From: Laguncularia racemosa | Taxonomy: Eukaryota; Streptophyta; Magnoliopsida; Myrtales; Combretaceae | NCBI GenBank assembly: GCA_037954665.1 | Contig: JBBMOL010000285.1 | Coordinates: 372,001 to 436,000 of the forward strand | DNA: 64,000 nt | Reading direction: 5' to 3' | Shown here: positions 24,601-34,420 of the stretch, in pieces | Position numbering within the stretch: position 1 is the first letter of the stretch | How the letters are laid out: each line of letters begins with the position of its first letter | Translations under genes and position numbers: made by a program | The notes under the pieces: model-generated | Databases searched by the model: none | Seen by the model: only the letters and a program-made list of their open reading frames with translations | What the model was told of the DNA's origin: nothing

Positions 24601-25585
24601 AAACGCATGGTGCATATAAAAGAAAAAGAGAAAAGGGAAGGAGCTATGAGTGCAATTTTCCTTTAGGACTAAATAATAAGGAAACTTACTATTAAAGATT
24701 GATTACTGGCATACCAATTTTTAGTAATGTATTCTATCAAGGTATATATATATATAGCTTAGATATAACGAAAGAGCTCATATGTGGGATTTTTTTTTCT
24801 ATATGAAATTATATTAATGCAGAATGTTACTAAAAATAGAAATATTAAGATACACTTGCTTTTTTATATAATTTTTCTTTTACTTGAGAGATTAATATAT
24901 AAATATTAGTGGAAATTCTTTTTGTGATCCTCATTAAGTATGATAGAAAATGCTGGAAGATTTTTTTTACCCCCCTTCTTTAACTATCAAAATATGGTAT
25001 TAACAATGCTATTAAACTTGGATCGGCTGGTTGATCTAAAGAATGAGAAGGGGTCAAGGATTGAAGGAGCCGAACTGGGGTTAATAATGTTGTTAAAACA
25101 TAGTTCATATTTATTTATTAAAAAATAAAATTATTCATCTTATTAAAAATTAAAAGCTGAGAGTATTTTATAGATTACTTTCTATTTTTCTTGAATGTAT
25201 TAATATTTTCTTAGCAATTTAATATATTACTTGGCAAAAAGTAAAAGAAAGTACTATAACTTAGAAAAGTTGGCTTGGTTCTATAAGAATTAGGTTAGAC
25301 TAGCTAAGTCAGTTGGGTCTTTTTCAGATCAATGTTAATGCGAGTCAAAGGGTTGATCTAGACTAGTTTCCTAGCTAGATTAGGTCGAACTGGGTTGGAT
25401 TGGTTGAGCTAACCTAGATCTAACAACACTAGGTACTACAACTATAGAAGCATAGAATCGATTAATGGTGTCGCATGTGTATGTTGTGAATTTTTCGTTT
25501 CATGTTACTTTAGAGGATGGAAATGACACATGGATGTGTGACTAGAGATGTTGAATTTTGTTTTGCCAATTTTAGTTTTGGGGTT
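21657..25585. other. KLCR 3' flank and AT-rich intergenic DNA
   Basis: After the KLCR stop comes the presumptive 3' UTR, then AT-rich spacer without recognised genes. An imperfect tandem duplication of about 131 bp begins at ~24069 and again at ~24200, both copies starting with a TAGAGGATGGTAT- or TAGAAAATGGTAT-like sequence and ATTAAAAGGA. GA microsatellite at about 23960-23973. Short TA run near 24742-24755. Confidence 0.5.
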
Positions 25586-25587
25586 CT

Positions 25588-25714
25588 AATGAAGACCAAA
25601 GAAGTATTCATCGGTTAAATTGGAAACCTTCATTTGAGCCCATAGAGGAAGGGGGTTTAGGAGTAAGCAAATAAAAGGATGTTTTGAAAGTGCAACATGC
25701 TAAATTATGGTAAC
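25588..25714 (+). pseudogene. Scrap of a LINE-type reverse transcriptase C-terminal region
   Basis: The + strand reads NWKPSFEPIEEGGLGVSK, then after a stop KDVLKVQHAKLW. This resembles the zf-RVT region at the end of plant LINE polyproteins, where a GGLGIR/GGLGVR motif is followed by a K-D/N-x-A-L-x-x-K-x-x-W pattern. Only about 40 codons remain and nothing else of a LINE is visible. It stops exactly where the next repeat begins at 25715. Confidence 0.4.
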
Positions 25715-27860
25715 TGTCACGCCCCGAAAGGAGACCTAAAAATCTCCACTAAAACCATCATGGCACGTGTGCACCTGTTACATGATGATCATCTTACGAG
25801 TCAGAGGTCGTAAAACTTTAAATAAATAATTGCATTTATAACTAATCATAATATATATAATTGGATAATAAAATACAACTATAGATCTCGTACCCTACGG
25901 TCAACCATAATCGCAGAAAATCGGTATCCCCTACTAATCAATAAAATAAGATAAACCTTAAGTTTCTTAATTTCAAATTCTATTCACATGGGGGTCTTAC
26001 CATTTTATCTAAGTAAATCTATCATTCACAAATTTTATTTTGTTGTTCTGGTCTTCCAAAACTCTCAACATTTCACATCTTATCCCATCTCGCACTTTCG
26101 TAATTGCTACCTACAAAAGAGTCTGTGGTGGATGAGCATACTATGGCTCAGTGAATGGGATGGTAACACTTTCAATGCTACGTACACATAAGCAAATTAC
26201 AATTCAAGTTATCAAACATATGCTATGCATGAGCAACCATATGAATGCAGCATCTCACGTGGTCTTCCGGTAACCGACGTAAAGTCTAGGGTTTATGCCT
26301 CCCTTGACCTTGGGTTGGGAATTCCAAAGCCACCATCAGTGCCCAGGTCATTACTCGATTTATTTATTTTATCACTTTGTTAATTATGATATTTTCTTAA
26401 CTCAATAGTGAACGCTCTCGTACCTCTCTGCACCAGACGGAGCAAAACCCTCAAAGACGGGCCGGACTCGAAACCGTCAAGGCATGACAATCCCCTAATC
26501 ACTTAGTTCTCACTTAGTGGAACAATGATCCTTTTGATCACTTCCGACGCATCATATGACAGTGATGGCCTTCAATCTCATGCAATGTCTCGTGAAAATG
26601 CATGTTAAGTTTTAATCTCGTCCATTTCGTACTTTAATTGATTTATTTAAAGTGATCAAACAACATATAAAATCAAATCAATTCTCAATCATACCATAGA
26701 GGTAAACATCAAACATTCCATTTCACACTCATCACAATAAGCACGGATCATGTCTTTCTTATCACTCAAGATAGATATTGAACCCATACCCCATGGATGT
26801 AGACTATCTAGTCTTACAATAGATTAAATTATCCCGGCACCTCTCTATGCCATTTCTTTTAAATGTCAAACCGCTCGGATTGACTTATAATCACCATATC
26901 TGACACCTCTATGTCATTTATCTTACATGTCAAACTAATCACTTAGGGTTGATTTACAATCATTATCTCTAGCACCTCTGTGCCATCACACTTCTCAAGT
27001 GCTCTATCATTTTCACTTCCGAGAGCTAATAAGGTCATCTCGTATTTTCTTTTTGATGTCCTCAAGACATTTGTATATAATATATATATATATATATAGA
27101 TAAATATATATATGTTCTTGACACATCTTTACTTAAAGATAATTTACTAGACACTTTCCCTTATGAACTTAAGAGGGTAAGAAAACATGACCATTGAGTT
27201 GTAAAAATCAAAGTTGCACTCATGATTTGGTATGGTTATGTTCATGAGTATATTTCGTAGATATAATAAGAAAATAAGTTTGTTTAGGTATATGTATACA
27301 CATTCAGGAACTAACTCTGACATGTATACATAATGATACCTATACACCCTATCCTAACTAAGCCTACTTACTCGGTAGCTATAGAAGGAAAAGCTAAGTT
27401 TCTATGTTCTAGTTTGTTTGGAAAGAAAACAATTTTAGATCATAGGTTAAGTTCGTGATTATAGCACTAGCAATATAGCGCTAGGTGCTATCATTAGGGT
27501 AACGATATCTAAACCCTCGGACCATTCATTCCTCTATATTCTTTATGACTTTCTCCCTAACTCATCAATCCCCACTATGACTTAACTCAACAACAATCAC
27601 ATCAATTGCAAATATAACAAGCCAACAATTTAACATGCATAACAATTAACATACAACACAACAAGGTAGCATATCATTAAGTTTCCCACTCACTTGATTA
27701 GGGTTGTCGTAGTCCTAATCGAAGTCAAGTAATTCCAACGGGTAACCTCTTGCTGTTCCTCTTGAAATCAGTGTCCTTCTGCGATGCCTCCTCAACCTAA
27801 TCATAGAAGGTCGCACCTCCACCTGACTTTGGTAGTCTTCTAGCACCCGATATGTGTACT
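25715..27860. repeat. LTR-like block starting TGTCACGCCCC
   Basis: The boundary at 25715 is sharp: upstream is LINE-like coding remnant, downstream begins TGTCACGCCCCGAAAGG, a start typical of long gypsy LTRs in plants. The block continues with repeat-like non-coding DNA. It contains a TA run at about 27078-27098 and several near-repeats of an 'accaccTCTxTGCCAT' type around 26830-27000. No second LTR copy was found in the window, so it may be a solo or truncated LTR. The right limit is uncertain. Assignment to gypsy is inference from the terminal motif and composition. Confidence 0.4.
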
Positions 27861-27864
27861 CTGC

Positions 27865-28259
27865 TCATCTTGTGTTTGATGGTAAGTCGTGAAGTTTTCT
27901 CCTTAAGGAACTTTGGGTAAACAAGATTCGAATGTTGAACTTCCTACAAATCTGTGCTTCCAACACCTCAAGTTGCTGTGATCGACTGTCTGCTTTCCTT
28001 GTGTAGAAGTCAAGCAATGGAATGTCTTCAACTTGCCAAATTTGGAATTCCTTCTTCTGCATAGGCAAGATACCCTTAGAAAGGACAATTGAAGATCTTG
28101 CATTAGAGTATTTGACAAAGAATGATCTTCCTCAACATCCTTTGAACATTCCATTGTGAAATCCATTTCATTCCAAATATCTCCCAAGCCATCATCTTGG
28201 ATGTTGCTTGAATCATTCCCTTCACCATCTACACCATTATAGGCACTTCTCTTGTCCAT
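27865..28259 (-). pseudogene. Fragment of a DRD1/CLSY-type SNF2 chromatin remodeler gene
   Basis: Two pieces on the minus strand are adjacent but in different frames. The first (from 28259) contains LGDIWNEMDFTMECSKDVEE, resembling the region upstream of the helicase core in DRD1 (CHR35)-like proteins. The second (28100-27940) reads IVLSKGILPMQKKEFQIWQ and then VEDIPLLDFYTRKADSRSQQ followed by LEVL. This matches the 'LPKGIL..WKKEF' and 'KADSRSQQLEVL' region just after the Walker A part of that family's SNF2 domain. The intervening Walker A region and hundreds of residues are missing, and there is no intron-like sequence at the join. The family acts with Pol V/Pol IV in RNA-directed DNA methylation. 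This copy cannot be functional. It sits in repeat DNA and looks like a captured or processed fragment. Confidence 0.6.
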
Positions 28260-28299
28260 AAAGCATCTTTGAACCTTTCATTTATCCAATTGTCTCTAA

Positions 28300-29440
28300 T
28301 ATCTTCCTATGAATTATCGCTTCTATTACCATACATACACCAACCTTTCCCACACATCACATGCACATCAACATACAAATATTCTTATCCACATACATAT
28401 GCACTTCACACACCACATACGCACCTATACATACATACACACTTTCTCCTTTCACCTTCCACACCACTATCACACACACACACACACATGCCCTACATAT
28501 ACTTCACACCACCAATACATACTTACCCACATACTCTACACACATTACACACTTCCCATATCCATACATATACCCATACCATACATCATCTCATACACTT
28601 ACTCACATACTCCATATACACCTTACACTATTGGTACACACACTTACATACATCATCCTCAGCTTCCATACTTATACACATGCATGTCTATACACCATAC
28701 ACTGTTTCACACACACGCCTACGTACCCTCACATACCAATCCTTCCTTATACATATATACTTATCTATACACCACACGTCCCCCATACATATACACACAT
28801 GCGACATACTCCACACACCATCCATATACACATTAGCACCGCACACCCCACACCTTCCATACATGTATACACACACAATACATGGCATCTATACATACAC
28901 ACACAACCCGTGTCTACCACACACCATCCATATGCATACACTCTCTCTACATATGCCACATATCATCCCACACACACATGCTACACACAACACACCACCC
29001 ATATACACACACGTGCCGCATACTCCACACCTTCCATACTCCTACACACATACTCCACACATCCTACACCTTCAATACACCTACATACCCTCTTGCACAC
29101 ATCACATATCATCACCAACACATACACACGTCCTTACACACCGCACACCTTCAACCAAACATACACACATCCTTACATACACTTTGCACTATCACCCACA
29201 TATACACATATCTCCGCCTACCATCACATACACCACCTTCACATACATTACACACTTTCATTCACACGCACATACACACACTTCATTCACACACACGCAC
29301 ATACACATCCTTCATTTACACATACACCTCCCGTTCACCTTACATCTCCTCATACACATACACACTCCACACACACCACTCACACACCTACACATACACA
29401 CACACAATCATACTATGCACATAATTACACGCACATATAG
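28300..29440. repeat. 1.1-kb CA/TA-rich low-complexity block (G-depleted + strand)
   Basis: The + strand is built almost only from A, C and T in degenerate CACATA/CATACA/ACACAC words, with very few G. All three forward frames stay open for hundreds of codons (for example 28269-29546), giving proteins of only His, Thr, Tyr, Pro, Ser, Ile and Leu. That is the expected by-product of a sequence that lacks TAG and TGA for want of G, so I do not call a gene. It is probably a degenerate microsatellite expansion. Confidence 0.85.
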
Positions 29441-29549
29441 CTGCACTTTGCAACCCTCTTTTCTCCTCTTCATCTCTCTTTTTGTCTTCTTTAAGAAATG
29501 GTGTATCCTCACCTATTGTGAATCTACAAGCACTTATTCAAGCTAACCT

Positions 29550-30669
29550 ATTGCACAATCGTAACCCCTAAGGTACACGCTACCTATATAACCCTTGCAA
29601 TACCATGATCACTAGTTGTCAATAGCCCCACCAACTTATGTATTGTGATTCTTACCATCATATCAGCTGGCAAATGATCCATATAAGGTGCATACAACAT
29701 TCTATTCTTCCCAAGCCCATACAATTCTTTTTCATTCTCAATTGCATTACAGACGGGTTCAAACTAACTCAAAAACGGAGAATTCATGTAAGGCAAATTC
29801 AGTGCCAACTTTTCTTAAACGTATAAACCAAAAGCTCCTCATACTCCTTAGCTGCGTTTTCCCATGCCTCACATTCAATCTTTACTTGCCTTCTCCTTAA
29901 AACTTTACATTTCCCTTGGCTAATCCATCTAACAAAGTTTCGATGCCGTCTTCACCTATGCTTTTTCCCCTCTCCTCTGCTTTCCTCAACGGTCGAAACA
30001 TTCACGTGGCACCATGCATCTATTGTAGGTTTAAAAGGAGTTGCACTTGCCCCTTGAATTGCTTTTGGCTCCTCGATCATTGGATGATCTCGTCTACTGC
30101 TACTCGGTTGACAATCAATTTGTCTAACTTATAGATCATCGGCAGCTCTTTTGGGAGTAATGGAGGTTCGATTTCCATCCAGTTATTACCATCATAAGTA
30201 GCAATCCTTAACTCATCATGGCTCCATTCTACCTTCTCGATGGATCATTGGATTACCGATCTTAATGGTTACATAGAAATTAGAAGGCAAAGGAGAGGAT
30301 GACAACCTCTATTTGCTTCTCGCGCAGTCACTATAGAAAGCATTGTACATCATGATCGTGCGGCCGATATATAGCTTCTAAAGTAAAATAGGGATCAAGA
30401 GTGTCTTTTGCAATGCTCAAAACATCCATTAAACGATAGAAGCTGATAATAGCAGCGTCATTCTGAAAAAAAAAATCCCAATAGCTATTGCTGGTGATGG
30501 AGTTGCAACCACGAGAGTAAGGTCGAGCCTGTGCTACTTGTCTTGGAACTCTCCTCTTAGTTTGATCCCTTCTCGCTCTATCTCTCCTTGTCACATTCAT
30601 CTTTACGAGCTTTAGCGACCATCTTGGTGATAACTACAACTGCAAACCTTCAACTGGGTGCCAAGGTGA
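29550..30669 (-). other. Unrecognised region with one open frame (30600-30331)
   Basis: The minus strand from 30600 to 30331 codes for 89 residues beginning with a very arginine-rich stretch (RRDRARRDQTKRRVPRQ), then NDAAIISFYRLMDVLSIAKD. Further on, in other frames, come NWMEIEPPLLPKELP and similar readable pieces. The composition suggests the damaged coding part of a mobile element, but I do not recognise a domain. A sequence TTGGCACCCAGTTGAAGG on the minus strand at about 30640-30665, just before this frame, could be a primer binding site. Confidence 0.3.
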
Positions 30670-30881
30670 TCAAGATTGGCTACGGAAATGGAGCAACTAA
30701 GTATACCCTATTTTCGGAGTCATAAATAGGGGTGGCGCTCTATTGCAAGCTTCTAGCAAGGAGAACCATAGTGAGTCTAGCAAGATGGTAGTTATATATA
30801 TATATGTGGATAGATAGGTGAGGGATGGTGATCGGCGTTAGAGGATTGCATGGTATTGTGCCAAATAGAGGACCAACGACT

Positions 30882-30996
30882 AGAAAGAGAAAAGAAAAAG
30901 GAGAAAGAAGAAGGGAAAGGATAAGGGAAGAATAAGAAAGAAAAGCGAAGAAGAAGAAGAAGAAAAAGAAAAAGAAAAAGAAAAGGAAGAAAGAAG
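30882..30996 (+). repeat. 115-bp homopurine tract
   Basis: This run of G and A has only three pyrimidines (two T, one C), built of GAAGAA and AAAAGA words. The complement is a long CT tract. Such tracts can form triplex DNA. It is followed by a short GC-rich stretch (31001-31050). Confidence 0.9.
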
Positions 30997-31124
30997 CAGT
31001 ACGGGGCGGGGACGGGGGAACAGCAAGGATAGACAATGCGACCCGGGGCCAATGACGTGATGGAGGTGACTACTGCAGCTGCCATCTTGTCATGGAAGGG
31101 AAGGCTGAATAGACACACAATTTG

Positions 31125-32342
31125 AATTTTTTTTTTTAAGTTATGAATATATATTATATTATATTATATTATATTTTGATATATTTTATATTTTAAATAT
31201 ATTTATTCTATTATCTTGCTCGTATATAAAAATATCTTAAAATTTTATATTTTTAGCATTTTGTTAGGAAAGCTTATGTTTAAGTTAATTTGATTATACC
31301 GAATATAAATTTTTACTCTAAATTTTCATTTAAAATTCTTAAATCTATAATTTAAATTAATTTCGTTATTGAACCCAATATTATTTGAAAATTACGTTTC
31401 AGATCAATTTATTATTCTATTTATTTTTCATAATTGTTTATATGATTTTTCGTAATTTTTAGGACTTTATAGTAATAGTTATGTTATTTAGATTCTTTAT
31501 ATTCAAGGTATTTTCATGCTAAATTTATAAAGGACTCACATTTAAAATTCTTTTTTTTTCCTATGTAATTGCTTTTTACTTTTTGGGTTTATTTAGCAAA
31601 TGCTGTAATAAGGGATGATAGAGTGACTGACATAGATGGGAAGTTTGCTTGCTAATAGTTATTGAAGCACACACAAAAGTCACTAGGAATAATTTTGTTA
31701 ATTTGTATTTTTCTTGATGCGTTTGTAAGGGATATGGGAAATTCTCCTTAAATATGATGCACTTAAAGAATTGAACTATATCTAATTGCAATGATATGAC
31801 ACAAGAGACCTAGACGGGGGTTTATAATATAAGTATTTTTCATCCATTTTAATTATGAAGGCCTTATAAAATTGCACACTTATTGAATCCTATGAATTAA
31901 GTTATGATTTTAAAAACCAGGATAATAAAAAAGAAGTAAAGTTAAAATTAGATAGCTAAATGAACCTAGAAGATAAAAGTGTACACACTATATAATCATG
32001 GAGTACAAGAAAAAGAATATAGTGAGATAGCCGTCATAAAGCCAAAGGATGGCTTGTGAATTTGTTGGGGCCTAGTAGTGGAAAGTAGAGAGAGGACTAC
32101 AAAAGGGGGTTCAAAGGTATCCAAAAGGTGCTTTTGTCGATATAAAAAGTGATAAACAAGAACTAAGCTAGATATGCTAAAAAAAGGAGTCCCAATAGAT
32201 GGTTAGATTTTGTTATGGGCGTTAAATTTTGATACAAACTTCATATAAAATTTAATTTGAACTATTCAATGCATTGAAGTTATGTAAATGGTGGTTTAGA
32301 TAGTGGAATGGTGATGAGACAAATGGAAGTATCTATCATGAT
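31125..32342. other. AT-rich spacer
   Basis: Very AT-rich DNA with a short TATTA-unit repeat at about 31151-31176. I see no coding region or named repeat. Confidence 0.5.
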
Positions 32343-32780
32343 TTGATAATTGAATTTAGGTTGACATAAAATCTTTCATCCTTAGTTTCATGCAATTTAG
32401 AAAAGAATCTTTATCTTATATGTAGTGCTTTTAGTTCATTTTTTATGTTGTTTATTAAAATATTGAAAGATAGGAATATGAAAAAGGACAATGTAGTAAC
32501 TTGATATTTAAATTTAGGTTGACCTAAAATGTTTCATCCATAGTTTCATGCAATTAAGAAAAGGAATCTTCCTCTTATATGTAGTGCTTTTATTTCATTT
32601 TCTACATCATTTATTAAAATATTGGAAGATTGGAATATTGATAAAGGATAGTGTAGCAACTTGATATTTGATTTAGGTTTACATAAAATCTTTCGTCCAT
32701 AGTTTCATTCAATTAAGAAAAGGAATCTTTATGTTATCTATTAAAATATTGGAAGATAGGAATATTAATAAAGGAAAGCA
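32343..32780. repeat. Tandem repeat, ~159-bp unit, about 2.7 copies
   Basis: Units start at 32343, 32501 and 32661 (spacing 158 and 160). Each begins TTGATA, then TTTAGGTT(G/T)AC, CATAAAATCTTTC or a close variant, then the shared core TAGTTTCAT(G/T)CAATT. The third copy lacks an internal stretch of about 35 bp and ends near 32780. Copies are diverged but colinear. Confidence 0.85.
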
Positions 32781-33365
32781 AGATGCATAATAGAATTTTG
32801 ACAACCACCAACCATCCTTATCAAAATTTGGGATCTCTATAAAATTTCTTCCATGCAATTAATTCTTTAATTTGATTTATATTTCTTTTGATGCTTTTTA
32901 AATATACTCCTCTAAAATGAAAAAAAAAAATTTCTAAGTTATACCAAAGGATATTTAATTATCTAAGGAAAATTAACAAAAGTGTCAAAGACACTTATTA
33001 AGAATAAAACAAAAAAAAAATTGTTTTCTTTTTCTTATTGTAATCAACATCGGAAAGATTGGAAATATTTTTTATTAGATTTTTCTACTAGTGTTCAAGA
33101 TTCGATGTATTAATGTAAAGTGTAGATAATAGTGGCATTTTAATAAGTTATTTTATCCTGAACATTTATTATAATACATAATTTTGAAACTATATATATA
33201 TTATATTCTATGTTTTCATTTGTTATATTTGTTTATGGTCTCACTAGACTTCTTTAAAGTCTACAAAAATTATTGCTACATTTATTACCTCAACTATAGA
33301 TATATTTAAAAACTTTAGTTTGCACTTATTTTACAATATCATGTTTCACATATTGAGCAAGTTGG
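32781..33365. other. AT-rich spacer
   Basis: No gene, RNA or repeat was recognised here beyond short A and T runs. Confidence 0.45.
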
Positions 33366-33369
33366 ATTA

Positions 33370-34420
33370 CATGACCTCCCTTTCTTAAACAAGTATCTGT
33401 CAATAAGATGAAATCCATTTACAGCTATACCACATTGCAACTTGCCACAACAAGCTTGAAATAGGAATCTTGCTTTTATTGCTCAATAAGTTGTCTAAAG
33501 CCAAGCAACAAAGATTGTAGTATAGTGATTAACACATGTCTTTGTGATAAAGCATCAACCACAGTGCTGATCTCCTCTTTCTTTCTACTTGATCACATAA
33601 GAAAAACCATCCAAATATTCAACCCACTTAGCTTGTCTTCTTAATAACTTTTGTTGGCTCCTTAGGTATTGTAGTGACTCTTAGTCAGTATAAATAACAA
33701 ACTCATGAGGTAAAAGGTAATATTTTCATATAATGAGTTCTCACACTAAGAAATAGAACTCTTTATCATACGTTGAGTAATCTAGTTTGGCACCACTAAG
33801 CTTCTCCTTAAAATACATGATAAATCGTCCTTCTTACATGAGCACAGCTCCTATCGCAACTCCTAACATGTTACATTCTAGCTCAAGCACCTTCTTAAAG
33901 TCTAGTAAAGTAGATCTTAGAGCAACAGTAAGCCTCTCTTTTATCTCTTCAAAGCTCTTTTGAGTTCACTCCGTCCATCTAAATCCTCTCCCTTCTTAGT
34001 TAACTTAGTTAGTGGCACTACAATAGTAGTGAAGTTGTAAATAAATCGTTTATAATGTGACACAAGTCCATGGAAACTCCTAAACTTGACCACACTTTGT
34101 GCAGTTAGCCAATTGGCTATAGCCTTTACTTTCTCTTCATTGACTCTTACTCTATCTCTAGATACAACAAATCCCAAGAATATCACCTTAGGTTGACAAA
34201 ACATACACTTCTTTGGGTTGCCATATAGCTTTTTAGTCCTCAACAATTTAAACACAGTTCTCAAGTGACCAAGGTGGTTGGAAATGTTTTGATTATAGAC
34301 CAAGATGTCATCAAAGTAAACTACCATGCACTTGCCTAACAAATTGTGCAATACATGCTTCATGAGCCTCATAAAAGTTCTTAGAGCATTAGCTCATGAG
34401 CTAAACATTAAATGTAAATA
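33370..34420 (-). pseudogene. Ty3/gypsy RT-RNase H fragment
   Basis: The open piece 34372-33941 starts with FMRLMKHVLHN and the RT catalytic box VVYFDDILVYN, intact here. It continues with KLYGNPKKCMFCQPKVIFLG, VKAIANWLTAQSVVKFRSFH and GLVSHYKRFIYNF, which is RT thumb and connection. Just upstream (34373-34420) the frame holds FSS, a stop, then ANALRTFMRLM, the usual PFGLSNAPSTF stretch in damaged form. Below 33941 the RNase H follows in shifted frames with several stops and ends in VDALSQRH near 33560. Neither gag, integrase nor LTR was found around it, so it is an isolated fragment. Confidence 0.85.

Noticed and set aside
28269..29546. 425-codon open frame on the + strand
   Set aside because: Composition is only that of a G-poor CA/TA repeat; all three frames are open for the same reason and the product has no domain.
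30740..31118. Phe/Leu/Ser-rich open frames on the minus strand
   Set aside because: They are translations of the purine/pyrimidine tract and not a membrane protein gene.
25715..31118. A single large LTR element spanning this block
   Set aside because: The two candidate ends (TGTCACGCCCC at 25715 and GACACACA at 31118) do not match as a direct repeat pair, so I kept the parts separate.
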